64,000 nucleotides of DNA from an uncultured Bacilli bacterium (GCA_910587065.1 CAJUMA010000003.1:14872-78871), one strand, 5' to 3'. Shown: positions 7,985 through 16,963, counted from the stretch's first letter. Made by a program: numbers and translations. The notes: a model not told the origin generated them from the letters alone.

Positions 7985-9094
7985 ATGGATGATAAAAAAG
8001 TTGGAGTGTTTATAAAAGAACTACGAGAGGGAAAAAGTTTGAGTCAACAACAGTTGGCAGATGAACTTTTTGTCTCAAGAACATTAGTTACTAAATGGGA
8101 AAGTGGGAAAATATCATTAACTTCGACAAATTTGAAAAGTTTATGTAATTTTTTCAATGTTTCTTCTGACGAAATGTTAGTTGGAACACGAAAAAGTAAA
8201 GATAATATTGATCAAATTGAAAATGCAAAATATAAATTATACGACCAAAACAATTTGTTAAAGAAAAAAGTAAAAGTTTGCTTTTTCTTTATAATCTCAC
8301 TTATATTTTTATTTTTTACTTACTTTTTTATAACTTTTTATAGTTCTGTGAACATTTATACTATTACTGCGGATGATTGTCATAATATTACTATAAAGAA
8401 TGGATTATTAATAAAAACCAGAGATAAAATATATTTAAGACTAGAACCTGAAATATTAAATGATAAAATAAAAGTCCAATCAGCCCAATTATATTATCAA
8501 TTAAATGGAGAACAAACTGATATTTTAAAATTAAACGATATTTCAACAATTTCTATAAATGACTTTTATGAGGAACAGGAATATTTTGAATTTAGCAAGT
8601 TTAATTCTTTAAAAGACAATTTATATATAAATGTTATATACAATAACGATTCAGAGGAAAATATAAAATTAAAACTAAAGAAGGACTATGTTAATTCTAA
8701 ATTATTTTTTATAAAATATAAAATAAAAAATACAAATGAGATAGCAAAAGAAAAAACAGAAGACAAAAATATTTTTGAGAACATTATTCAAAATAATTCT
8801 GAGAAATCTTTCTTGGTTAGTTATAACAAAAAAGAATATGATATTCATGTTTTTGATACACAAATCTACATGGTATATAATTTAAATGAAAAAAAAGAAA
8901 AACTTATTTATGATAATTTTGATAGCGTTTATTTCAATAAAGAAAGTTCTAACAAACTCGTCTACTCTTACAGCATTAATGATAATAATTGTATTGTTGG
9001 AAGCTGTGATGATTATGAAGTAGAATATAAAAAGTTTTTAGAAATTTTATATTTTAATAGCGTATGTGATTATAAATCACTACCTTATCTTTAA
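7985..9094 (+). CDS. Membrane-anchored XRE-family regulator
   Basis: 369 aa. The N-terminal helix-turn-helix of the XRE/Cro type spans about residues 7-62 (IKELREGKSLSQQQLADELF, then SRTLVTKWESGK). A linker and one transmembrane helix follow (about 95-118, FFFIISLIFLFFTYFFI), then an extracytoplasmic domain of about 250 residues rich in Asn/Lys/Tyr. This is a one-component sensor layout: DNA binding inside, sensing outside. It is followed directly by secreted-protein genes, including a serine protease, so it may control them (inference). A candidate operator lies just upstream. Confidence 0.75.
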   Translation: MDDKKVGVFIKELREGKSLSQQQLADELFVSRTLVTKWESGKISLTSTNLKSLCNFFNVSSDEMLVGTRKSKDNIDQIENAKYKLYDQNNLLKKKVKVCFFFIISLIFLFFTYFFITFYSSVNIYTITADDCHNITIKNGLLIKTRDKIYLRLEPEILNDKIKVQSAQLYYQLNGEQTDILKLNDISTISINDFYEEQEYFEFSKFNSLKDNLYINVIYNNDSEENIKLKLKKDYVNSKLFFIKYKIKNTNEIAKEKTEDKNIFENIIQNNSEKSFLVSYNKKEYDIHVFDTQIYMVYNLNEKKEKLIYDNFDSVYFNKESSNKLVYSYSINDNNCIVGSCDDYEVEYKKFLEILYFNSVCDYKSLPYL

Positions 9095-9135
9095 ATTTCT
9101 ATGATAAATTAAAATTACAGAAAGGAGGTTAAGCT

Positions 9136-9857
9136 ATGAAATATATGTTGCTATTTTGTTTGCTAACTACTTCTTTACTTGTAGGAGATGTAAGTGCTGC
9201 AGAATCAAATTTTTATACCAATAAAAATGGAGTAAGTTTTACAGAAAAGGAATACAAATTCATATCTGATTTTTACTTTGATGGTTACCAAGATTATATG
9301 ACTTATAATGATTATGAAAAGTTCCTAGCATCAAATATTATGAAAGGAGAAATCAAAACGATAACTTTAGACGATTATTCAAATTCAAGAAGTCTAGAAT
9401 ATGAAACAAAAATGAAACAATTAAAACTGTCATCTTCATGTGCTGACGATTGCTTTGTTGTTACAACATTAATTTGGAAAGTCATACCAGCTGTAAAAAG
9501 TTATGATCTCATAGGAGCATATTTTGATAATACACGCTCGTAGAGGGTCCAAGTACATATATGCTGGCTGGTAATAATTATGTTTCACCATCATATACTA
9601 TCTACCATTCCAATGGTATCTCTGCTTCTATAAAACTGCCTAATACAAAAGATAGTATGAAGGCTGTTCAACAATTTACAGTAAAAAGGAGTGGAAGTAT
9701 AAACGTAAGTTACCAACACGCAAGAAAAAGTATATCTCTTGCCAATAGTAAGAAATATAAATTATCACGTAGCGGATATGGTAGAGTATTTGATTTTGAT
9801 GAGTCAATATCAAATTATTATGATGCCATGGATGGCATAACATTGAATTTAACATAA
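9136..9857 (+). pseudogene. Frameshifted secreted protein gene
   Basis: The first frame (9136-9543) begins with AAAGGAGG and a clear signal peptide (residues 1-22, ending VSAAES), and closes at TAG 9541-9543. The second frame continues past the stop; it has an in-frame ATG at 9561 and runs to 9857. Read through, the second frame before that ATG gives LVEGPSTYMLAGNN, so one indel near 9535 splits a single exported protein of about 240 aa. There are two cysteines near SSCADDC. No enzyme motif is seen. It lies between the membrane XRE regulator and the secreted serine protease, with short gaps, as if in one operon. Confidence 0.65.
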
Positions 9858-9879
9858 AAATTATAGAAGGGATAAAGTT

Positions 9880-11130
9880 ATGAAAAAGAAAATACTTAAA
9901 GTATTGGGGGTTGCAACATTTGCCTTTTTATCACTATTGATTGAGGCTAATGCTTCTACTATTAAATATAATAGTGGATTTGACACTTTAAAAGAATCTT
10001 TAATTGATGCATATGGAGTAAATTACGAGGAGGAACTAAAAAACAACAAAAAACAGTATGAAGTAGCTGTAAAAATTGATGAATTATTTAAAAGTGAGTA
10101 TGGAGAAAACTATCCTTCATATTTTGGAGGATTATACATAAGTGATGATTCTAAGAACTTAATTGTTCAAATAATAGAAAAGAATATACCAGATGAATCA
10201 AGCGTAGATTATAAGATTTATAAAGAAATAATTTCAATGGATGAAGCAATTATTGTAGAAAAAGTAAAAAATTCATATAAAAACTTAGCAACTGTAAAAG
10301 AATTAATTGAAAAGAATAGTAATAACAGCATTAACAATAATATTGCATCTTCATATATCGATGTAAAGAACAATAATATTGTTGTTGAACTTCTTGACAA
10401 TAGCATAGCTAAACAAAAAGCAGTCACTAATGAGATAATAAAAGACAGAAATGAATTAAATGTGAAAAATGAAAGTAATATGTATTCTGATTTAATATCA
10501 TTTAAATTAGGAACAATGAAACAAACAACTGCAGTTAGTGACTTAAAGCCTGGTCAAAAAATAGCTATAACTTCAACTAAGTCATGCTCTATGGGCTTTA
10601 GAATGATGTATAATGGAAAAAGAGGTTATTTGACTGCTGGACATTGTGCTTATTGGGAAGGATTAAACTCCTCAATAACAACCGGAATAATAAGACTGAT
10701 TCAATATAAAAACAACCAAAACTATGATTATGCCTTTATTGAATCTAATAATTTATATAATCCTGTAAATAGATTAGCATATGGCAAAGATAATATGTCA
10801 ATTTATCAAATGGATTTAACAGTTAACAATAATTCTACCCCAATAATAGTATCAGGAATGGCCATATCAAAAGTTGGTTATACAACAAAATATACATCAG
10901 GAAAAATAAAGAATTTAAATGTATCAGCAAATTATAGCGGTACAACCATTAACGGATTGATAAGTTCAGATTTTAAAGCTGATAGTGGAGATAGTGGCGG
11001 TGCAGTGTTTGCCCCAACTTCAAATTATACAGCCACACCTATTGGAATATTAAGCGGTCGCTCAAAGGATTATTCATCAACATATTTTACTAGCATAACA
11101 TCTTTACCAAGCTCATTAACTAGATATTAA
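9880..11130 (+). CDS. Secreted trypsin-like serine protease with prodomain (S1, streptogrisin/alpha-lytic type)
   Basis: 416 aa. Signal peptide 1-26. Residues about 27-215 look like a prodomain, helical and Lys/Glu/Asn-rich, as in alpha-lytic-type proteases. The catalytic domain has His255 in LTAGHC, Asp283 in NYDYAF and Ser372 in DSGDSGGAVF. Cys236 and Cys256 are placed to form the disulfide next to the active-site His known in this group. Ribosome site AGAAGGGA. Gene order (membrane XRE sensor, small exported protein, protease, small membrane protein) suggests a coordinated extracellular proteolysis unit. The substrate is unknown. Confidence 0.9.
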   Translation: MKKKILKVLGVATFAFLSLLIEANASTIKYNSGFDTLKESLIDAYGVNYEEELKNNKKQYEVAVKIDELFKSEYGENYPSYFGGLYISDDSKNLIVQIIEKNIPDESSVDYKIYKEIISMDEAIIVEKVKNSYKNLATVKELIEKNSNNSINNNIASSYIDVKNNNIVVELLDNSIAKQKAVTNEIIKDRNELNVKNESNMYSDLISFKLGTMKQTTAVSDLKPGQKIAITSTKSCSMGFRMMYNGKRGYLTAGHCAYWEGLNSSITTGIIRLIQYKNNQNYDYAFIESNNLYNPVNRLAYGKDNMSIYQMDLTVNNNSTPIIVSGMAISKVGYTTKYTSGKIKNLNVSANYSGTTINGLISSDFKADSGDSGGAVFAPTSNYTATPIGILSGRSKDYSSTYFTSITSLPSSLTRY

Positions 11131-11139
11131 ACATATCAT

Positions 11140-11607
11140 ATGAGTGAAAATACCACAACTATGAATAAAAAAATAATTTTTATAACTGCATTAATCTTTA
11201 TGCTAGTTTCGTTATTGATTTTTAAAAATGTAAATTACTCAACAAATGAATTTAAAACTTTAGAACAACTAAAAAAAGATAATATAGATACAAAGAAAAT
11301 ATATATTTGTGAAGATTTTACAGATACTAACCACACTTGTAGAGGAGAAAAACTATTAAAAGTTATTGATGACATAACAATTGTAAGAAAAATAGTTGAA
11401 CTAACAAATTCTTTTGAAGAATATAAGGGTGATGTATTATTAAACTATAAAGAAAAATATTCTTTATATTTTGTTGACGAAAACAATAAAATTATAAACG
11501 TGGCAGATTTTGGATTACAATATATACTGAAGACAAAAAATAAAGAGTTTTATTTAAATTTTGAGAAAAGCGAAGAATTATTCAAACTTATTGACCTAAA
11601 TGTTTAA
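11140..11607 (+). CDS. Small protein with N-terminal membrane anchor, unknown
   Basis: 155 aa, starting 9 nt after the protease stop (an ATG at 11161 is an alternative start). One hydrophobic helix (about residues 12-29, IIFITALIFMLVSLLIF) is followed by an extracytoplasmic domain of about 120 residues with a CEDFTDTNHTC pair that could form a disulfide. No lipobox. Probably transcribed with the protease. It could be a chaperone, inhibitor or partner, but nothing in the sequence decides this. Confidence 0.55.
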   Translation: MSENTTTMNKKIIFITALIFMLVSLLIFKNVNYSTNEFKTLEQLKKDNIDTKKIYICEDFTDTNHTCRGEKLLKVIDDITIVRKIVELTNSFEEYKGDVLLNYKEKYSLYFVDENNKIINVADFGLQYILKTKNKEFYLNFEKSEELFKLIDLNV

Positions 11608-11666
11608 TCCTTGTTATTGAACTTATACAACTTTATTTGATCTTATTCTAGATTGGAGTGTTATTT

Positions 11667-11926
11667 TTGAAGAAAATTAATGATTTTTATACCGATTATG
11701 GAGAAGTAAAATGTAATTTAAAGTCAGTAATGGATAATAAAAATATCTCCATTAATCAATTAAGTAGATTGACAGCGTAAAATATGATATAGTAAAAAAA
11801 TATTATGTTGGATTAAATTATGGATTAACGATGGATATAATCGCTAAATTTTGCTATTCATTAGAATGTGACATAAAAGATATTATTACTTACAATACTA
11901 GTAAAAAGGAATTAAAAGGCTTATGA
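11667..11926 (+). pseudogene. Frameshifted small XRE-type helix-turn-helix gene
   Basis: TTG at 11667 behind TTGGAG. The first frame reads KCNLKSVMDNKNISINQLSR and stops at 11778-11780. The other frame resumes with VKYDIVKKYYVGLNYGLTMD and LECDIKDIITYN up to TGA 11924-11926. Together these match the compact 70-80 aa XRE proteins (helix 2-3 NISINQLSRLTG, then LECDIKDIITY). Inserting one G in ACAGCG near 11775 restores the frame. The stop overlaps the ATG of the next gene (ATGA), so the two were translationally coupled. Confidence 0.65.
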
Positions 11927-12186
11927 CAAATAATATTGAATACGTTCTTCAAAATGACTTTAGAAACAATATTTTATATTTGTATGATTTTTACATTGCC
12001 GCAAAATGTAAGAATATAAAACATGTTGCTCTTTTAAATAAGACAAGCTATACAACAATTAGTAGGAGCATAAGGAACTTAGAATCGAAATGTTCTTTAA
12101 GACTAATTATTCCAAATAATAGAGGAATAGAGTTAACTAATGATGGAATTAAATTATATAAAAACCTAGTTAAAAAGTTTAACTAG
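11923..12186 (+). CDS. LysR-type winged-helix domain without effector domain (87 aa)
   Basis: The whole protein is a LysR-family DNA-binding domain: LYDFYIAAKCKNIKHVAL, TSYTTISRSIRNLESK, then a wing-like NRGIELTNDGIKLYK. Full LysR regulators are about 300 aa (compare the one at 16070, which shares SRSI..LE and GIELT..G). Here the frame ends right after the wing, inside a terminator stem, so this is either a genuine stand-alone domain or a truncated remnant. It starts within ATGA of the broken XRE gene. Confidence 0.65.
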   Translation: MTNNIEYVLQNDFRNNILYLYDFYIAAKCKNIKHVALLNKTSYTTISRSIRNLESKCSLRLIIPNNRGIELTNDGIKLYKNLVKKFN

Positions 12187-12194
12187 GTTTTTTT
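12161..12194 (+). terminator. Strong rho-independent terminator
   Basis: A 14-bp perfect stem, AAAACCTAGTTAAA (12161-12174) with TTTAACTAGGTTTT (12178-12191), AAG loop, followed by a T-run to 12194. The stop codon of the LysR-like gene lies within the stem. Confidence 0.9.
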
Positions 12195-12300
12195 CGTAGA
12201 ATATATGATATAATCAAGTTGCAGATGTGCGAAATAGCACATCAAAAAGTTGCGTTATAAATCTAGTTGTACATAGCATAATAAGTTTGAGGTGACTATA

Positions 12301-12517
12301 TTGAATATTTACGATTTAAAAGTGTTAAAGGATAAGTCAAAATCATATTATAAAAATTGTGAGAAAGAATTATTAGAAAACATAGAAGACTCAGTAATTT
12401 ACGAATATGTTTTGTGAATGTGCTAAAAATAATAATATCAAAGATTATGAAAAGTGAACAATTCCTTGTAAAATAGGGGATAAAATGGTATTATTTTATA
12501 TTGAAAAGAGTTACTAA
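12301..12517 (+). pseudogene. Remnant of a small unknown gene
   Basis: TTG at 12301 behind GAGGTG encodes MNIYDLKVLKDKSKSYYKNC and continues to a TGA at 12415-12417. From 12407 another frame carries on (FCECAKNNNIKDYEK), meets an in-frame TGA, then TIPCKIGDKMVLFYIEKSY to TAA 12515-12517. At least two lesions therefore separate the pieces of one short soluble protein of about 70 aa. Upstream lie a TATAAT (12210-12215) and a GATGTGC/GCACATC hairpin (12224-12243). No family recognised. Confidence 0.5.
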
Positions 12518-12555
12518 ATCTTACTTTATATTATTACTTCAAAAAAATAAAATTT

Positions 12556-12677
12556 GTGACTTTTACTCAATTTCATTCGTCTCCAAGAAAAAAGTTAATT
12601 ATTAACCACTTGCTCGAGACGAATAAAATTGTTGCCGAGGCAAAACTTAGGTTAATAGGCCACTTTTTTAAAGTCAC
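12556..12677 (+). promoter_or_regulatory. Structured leader upstream of uvrB
   Basis: GTGACTTT (12556-12563) pairs with AAAGTCAC (12670-12677), closing a 122-nt element directly before the uvrB ribosome site. Inside, ATTCGTCTC (12575-12583) pairs with GAGACGAAT (12616-12624). TATTAACC (12600-12607), in that hairpin's loop, can pair with GGTTAATA (12650-12657) outside it, which would be a pseudoknot, or can fold locally (GTTAAT/ATTAAC). TTGC/GCAA forms a small hairpin near 12631-12642. This could be a regulatory leader or riboswitch-like RNA. No known class recognised. Confidence 0.5.
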
Positions 12678-12692
12678 AAAATGGAGGGTAAA

Positions 12693-14651
12693 ATGTTTAA
12701 ATTAGTATCAAATTATAAGCCAAGCGGCGATCAGCCAAAAGCAATTAAAGAGTTAGTTGAAGGTGTTAAAAGGGGTGATGAACACCAAGTTTTATTAGGC
12801 GCAACGGGAACTGGTAAAACATTCACGATTGCAAATGTAATCGCTGAGGTTAATAAACCGACTTTAGTTTTAGCACACAATAAAACATTAGCTGGACAAC
12901 TTTATTCCGAACTCAAGGAGATATTCCCTGAAAATCGAGTTGAATATTTTGTTTCTTACTATGACTATTACCAACCTGAGGCATACGTTCCCCAAAGTGA
13001 TACTTACATTGAAAAAGATGCATCAATTAATGATGAAATAGATGAATTAAGACATGCAGCTACATCATCACTTTTAACACACCGTGACACCATTGTCGTT
13101 TCATCTGTATCTTGTATTTATGGTATAGGAGATCCAGAAGATTATGAATCCCATATGTTGATTGCAACAGTGGGTGATGTAATAAAAAGAAATGATTTAT
13201 TAAATAGACTGATTGATATGAACTATGAACGAAATCAATTAGACTTTCACCGTGGAACATTTAGAGTAAATGGAGACGTAATAGATATCGTGCCTATTGC
13301 GGAAAAGAAAAATGGAATACGTATTGAACTTTTTGGTGATGAAGTTGATAGAATTAGTGAATTTGATATATTAACAGGTGCGATTATTCAAAATAAAAAG
13401 TCAGCTACTATATTTCCAGCAACACACTTCGTAACTAACAAAGATAAGTTAGAAGAAGCCTGTAGGAGAATAGAAGAAGAACTTCACGAAAGATGCAAAG
13501 TACTTCTTGAAAATAATAAATTACTTGAAGAACAAAGATTGAGAGAAAGATGTGAATATGACCTTGAAATGTTAAGAGAAACTGGCTTCTGTCATGGTAT
13601 TGAAAACTACTCAAGACATATCGCTTTGCGTGGTGAAGGTGAAACACCTTCAACTTTAATTGATTTCTTTCCCAAAGATTTTTTGTTAGTTGTTGATGAA
13701 TCACACGTTACACTTCCTCAGGTGCGAGGTATGTATAATGGCGATAGAATGCGAAAAACAACTCTTGTAGAATATGGTTTTAGACTTCCAAGTGCACTTG
13801 ATAACCGTCCACTTAAATTCGATGAATTTAATGAGAAAATTAATCAGGCAATATATATATCGGCAACTCCAGGAGACTATGAACTTGATTTAGTTAATCA
13901 TAATGTTGTTGAACAAATAATTCGTCCAACTGGTCTTTTAGACCCAACAATTGATGTAAGAAAAACAGAAGGTCAAATAGATGATTTAATTAATGAGATT
14001 AATATTCGTATTGAAAAGAATGAAAGAATTCTTATTACAACTCTTACTATTCGTATGGCAGAAGAACTAACAAGCTACTTAAAAAACTTAGGTATAAAAG
14101 TGGCTTATCTCCACAGTGAAGTTAAAACTCTTGAAAGATTAAAAATCATAAGAGAACTAAGAATGGGTAAATATGACTGTTTAGTTGGAATTAATCTTTT
14201 AAGAGAGGGAATAGATTTACCTGAGGTTTCCTTAATTGCCATTATGGATGCTGATAAACAAGGTTTCTTAAGAAGTGATAGATCTCTTATCCAAATTATT
14301 GGTAGGTGTGCAAGAAATGAATTTGGTCACGTAATCATGTATGCAGACACGGTAAGTGAAGCAATGGAAAAATCTATTAAAGAAACTAAACGTCGTCGTG
14401 AAATACAAGAAGCTTATAACAAAGAACATGGAATTGTACCAAAAACAATTATCAAGGAAATTGCAAACGTGATTAGTAATATTGATGAAGAAACAGAAGA
14501 GAAAATAAGTAAAAATGCAAAGATGAGTAAAAAAGATAAAGAATTAATCATGATGAATATTGAGACAGAAATGAAAGAAGCAGCTAAGAACTTAGACTTT
14601 GAAAGAGCAATGGAACTTAGAGATATTCTTTTTGAAATGAAAAGCGAATAA
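12693..14651 (+). CDS. uvrB: UvrABC system protein B
   Basis: Damage-verification helicase of nucleotide excision repair. Walker A GATGTGKT (36-43), beta-hairpin region with YYDYYQPEAYVP, VDESH helicase motif II, motif VI IIGRCARN, and a C-terminal UVR domain (MNIETEMKEAAKNLDFERAM) that contacts UvrA/UvrC. 652 aa, full length. ATG 12693 is chosen because GGAGGG (12683-12688) sits at the right distance. The in-frame ATG at 12681 overlaps that ribosome site. Full-length uvrA and uvrC are not in the window, and the UvrA-like gene at 904 is unlikely to be its partner. Confidence 0.97.
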   Translation: MFKLVSNYKPSGDQPKAIKELVEGVKRGDEHQVLLGATGTGKTFTIANVIAEVNKPTLVLAHNKTLAGQLYSELKEIFPENRVEYFVSYYDYYQPEAYVPQSDTYIEKDASINDEIDELRHAATSSLLTHRDTIVVSSVSCIYGIGDPEDYESHMLIATVGDVIKRNDLLNRLIDMNYERNQLDFHRGTFRVNGDVIDIVPIAEKKNGIRIELFGDEVDRISEFDILTGAIIQNKKSATIFPATHFVTNKDKLEEACRRIEEELHERCKVLLENNKLLEEQRLRERCEYDLEMLRETGFCHGIENYSRHIALRGEGETPSTLIDFFPKDFLLVVDESHVTLPQVRGMYNGDRMRKTTLVEYGFRLPSALDNRPLKFDEFNEKINQAIYISATPGDYELDLVNHNVVEQIIRPTGLLDPTIDVRKTEGQIDDLINEINIRIEKNERILITTLTIRMAEELTSYLKNLGIKVAYLHSEVKTLERLKIIRELRMGKYDCLVGINLLREGIDLPEVSLIAIMDADKQGFLRSDRSLIQIIGRCARNEFGHVIMYADTVSEAMEKSIKETKRRREIQEAYNKEHGIVPKTIIKEIANVISNIDEETEEKISKNAKMSKKDKELIMMNIETEMKEAAKNLDFERAMELRDILFEMKSE

Positions 14652-14655
14652 AAAT

Positions 14656-14678
14656 CCTTCACTAAAAACTAGTGAAGG
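14656..14678. terminator. Bidirectional terminator between uvrB and the convergent gene
   Basis: CCTTCACTA (14656-14664), loop AAAAC and TAGTGAAGG (14670-14678), with T-rich tails on both strands. It ends uvrB and contains the stop codon of the minus-strand gene. Confidence 0.85.
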
Positions 14679-15940
14679 TTTCTTTTTATTACTCGTTTTT
14701 TTCTAACTAAATCAATATCAAATAATACTATAGGTCGAAGTTTAAACCAAAGAGGAAGCTCATCGTAACTCGAAACACCTGCAAGCTGAGCATCATGATA
14801 ATCATTTAGAAAGCCAAAGTTATCATAATATCTTTTAACACAGTGTGGGTCGTGCAAAACTAAATCTTGTCTATCAAGCTCATTAAAGAAATTATCTAAA
14901 TCACGATCATTCATACAAACCCCATTGTGTGTTTTTGATAAATAACCTTGTTCTTCAATATAAAGAATAGGTTTTTTATCTTCATAAATAATTTCTCTTT
15001 TGGTTGGAGCTAAAAGGAAACTTTCAGTCTCGGTATCCTCCATATGCTTTAATTTACAAAACTTTAAGACTTTATCTTCTCCAATTTTAAATGCTTGAGA
15101 TGAAGAACCACTTTGAATATATGAAACATCTTCATTTCCTACATAGTCTTTAATAAATCCTTCATCATTATGTTTAAGGGCAATATTTAGAGATTTAAGG
15201 GTATTCATGGGAAGCATACTAACACGATAAATCTTAAATAAATAATCATATTTTTCTTTAATATCCTTCGGTAAACTATTCTTTAATCTTTCAATAAAGT
15301 ACATTTTTTCATTAACTTCCATATCAAGAAGTTCCTCAAAATGATTAACTAAGAAAGCTTTCAAACTTGCATTATAAATATAGTTTGTTAGTAAAGATGG
15401 AAAAGATTTATATTTACAATCTAATATTTGTGGATATAACCTCTCAAAATCAAACTCATATTCTTCTTGTATAATTTCCACTATAAAAGATGTTAAGGCA
15501 TCTTTATTACCTAGTAAAATAATCTGCCTTTGAAAATCATCAAAAAGTTCAAAACGATTTTTAAGTAAGAAAGAGGTTATAAAACGTATAATCATACCAT
15601 TAGATAAATCTAAATATTCAACATATTTTAATATTTCATCTATCGCATTAGGAGTGTAGGTAATAATAGATTCTATTTGATTTGTTGTTAGTTTTTTAAG
15701 AACTTTAGGAACTACATTAATTGAGAATAGTATTTCATCATCAGCAAATCCCGGAAAGTCTGCAAGAAAGCAGAAAATATCACTCGCCATACTCTGGTAA
15801 TAATCTCTTTTAGTTAATTCGCCAAATATTCCTTTTATAATATAAACAGCATCATCTCTAAATAAGATATTATCTAATATCATTTTTCTAATGCCTGGGT
15901 TTTTTGCTTCATCAAGCATTTTCAAGTATTTTTCATTCAT
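14669..15940 (-). CDS. Unknown protein: helical N-terminal region plus kinase-fold-like C-terminal domain
   Basis: 423 aa, soluble. The first roughly 250 residues are helical and Leu/Phe-rich, resembling HEAT/ARM-like packing. From about residue 275 a kinase-like pattern appears: SGSSSQAFKIGEDKVLKFCK (Gly loop and possible ATP-binding Lys), LVLHDPH followed by YYDNFGFL (possible catalytic loop D....N), and VLFDIDLV at the DFG position. These are weak matches to protein/aminoglycoside-kinase folds, so activity is only a suggestion. Single gene, divergent from the LysR gene and convergent with uvrB. ATG start behind an AGGAG-like site. Confidence 0.6.
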   Translation of the reverse strand: MNEKYLKMLDEAKNPGIRKMILDNILFRDDAVYIIKGIFGELTKRDYYQSMASDIFCFLADFPGFADDEILFSINVVPKVLKKLTTNQIESIITYTPNAIDEILKYVEYLDLSNGMIIRFITSFLLKNRFELFDDFQRQIILLGNKDALTSFIVEIIQEEYEFDFERLYPQILDCKYKSFPSLLTNYIYNASLKAFLVNHFEELLDMEVNEKMYFIERLKNSLPKDIKEKYDYLFKIYRVSMLPMNTLKSLNIALKHNDEGFIKDYVGNEDVSYIQSGSSSQAFKIGEDKVLKFCKLKHMEDTETESFLLAPTKREIIYEDKKPILYIEEQGYLSKTHNGVCMNDRDLDNFFNELDRQDLVLHDPHCVKRYYDNFGFLNDYHDAQLAGVSSYDELPLWFKLRPIVLFDIDLVRKKRVIKRNLH

Positions 15941-15964
15941 AACTTTTCTCCTAAACGTTTTCTA

Positions 15965-16050
15965 TTATACCATGTATAGACTTAATTTAAAAATTAAACT
16001 TTTAATTTAAAATATCTATTAAAAAATTAAATTTTTAGTTATAATAATTA
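15965..16050 (+). promoter_or_regulatory. AT-rich repeated half-sites in the LysR divergent region
   Basis: Several near-copies of TTTAATTT / AAATTAAA occur as direct and inverted repeats (for example TTAATTTAAAAATTAAAC and ATTAAAAAATTAAATTTT), ending about 25 bases before the LysR gene. A TATAAT-like element overlaps the last copy (TTATAATAATT). This is the usual place for LysR autoregulatory T-N11-A boxes, but the extreme AT content lowers specificity. Confidence 0.35.
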
Positions 16051-16069
16051 ATTAAGGAAGTGTATATTA

Positions 16070-16963
16070 ATGTATAAATCAAATACAAACTTTAATCTAT
16101 ATAAAACTTTTTATGATGTTGTAATATGTGGAAGTATATCTAAAGCAGCCAATATGAATTATACTTCACAACCAGCCATCTCAAGATCAATTAAAACATT
16201 AGAAAATGAATTAAATACAAAACTTTTTATAAGAACTAAAAAAGGTATTGAACTTACTGATAAAGGAAAAGAATTATTTTTCTATGTTGAGCAAGGTTAT
16301 AATTCTTTTCTTACAGCTGAAAGAAGTATCATAGAAGATAAAACTTTATCAAAAGGTAAATTATCAATTGGTATACCTTCACACATTGCAACATTTTATT
16401 TATTTGATTCTCTGGATGAATTTCATAAGAAATATCCCAATATAGAAATTACAATAATATCTAAATCAACTTCTGCCTTACTAGATTTGCTTAGAAGCCA
16501 TGAAATTGATTTTATGATTGATTCAGAACCTGTAAAAGCATTAGATACCAATATAACAATTAAACACATTAAGAATTTACACAATGCCTTCATAGTTTCT
16601 TCAGAGTTGGATATAAGTAATATTAAGTCTTTAAAAGATTTAGAAAATACGGCTGTAATATTACCAATTAAAGGTACAGCTAATAGATCAGACTTAGATG
16701 ATTTGCTTTTAAAAAATAAAGTTAACTTAAACAATGTTTTAAACATCCATACATCAGAACTTATTATTGGGGCGATTAAAAGAAAATTAGGAATTGGTTA
16801 TGTTATAAAAGAATTAGTTAAAGAAGAACTTAATCATGGGTATTTAAAAGAAGTAAGAGTAGAAGATTTACCAAAGACAGGAATAAGTCTAGTTTACATT
16901 AAAGATTACATTACTGATTCTCCAAGGACATTCCTAAAAGAGTACTATAACATTGAGATATAA
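16070..16963 (+). CDS. LysR-family transcriptional regulator
   Basis: 297 aa, full length for the family. The N-terminal winged helix has SISKAANMNYTSQPAISRSI and LFIRTKKGIELTDKG (residues about 20-65). A dimerisation helix follows, then a periplasmic-binding-like effector domain (LSIGIPSHIATFYLF onward). Ribosome site AAGGAAG. It is divergent from the kinase-like gene and not adjacent to an enzyme operon, so the effector cannot be guessed. Confidence 0.92.
   Translation: MYKSNTNFNLYKTFYDVVICGSISKAANMNYTSQPAISRSIKTLENELNTKLFIRTKKGIELTDKGKELFFYVEQGYNSFLTAERSIIEDKTLSKGKLSIGIPSHIATFYLFDSLDEFHKKYPNIEITIISKSTSALLDLLRSHEIDFMIDSEPVKALDTNITIKHIKNLHNAFIVSSELDISNIKSLKDLENTAVILPIKGTANRSDLDDLLLKNKVNLNNVLNIHTSELIIGAIKRKLGIGYVIKELVKEELNHGYLKEVRVEDLPKTGISLVYIKDYITDSPRTFLKEYYNIEI

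Noticed and set aside
12440..12470. TGA inside a conserved-looking frame, suggesting TGA = Trp (genetic code 4)
   Set aside because: Many intact genes end in TGA that overlaps the next start (17331, 20617, 23725, 46441, 52717), and Trp is coded by TGG throughout, so TGA is a stop here.
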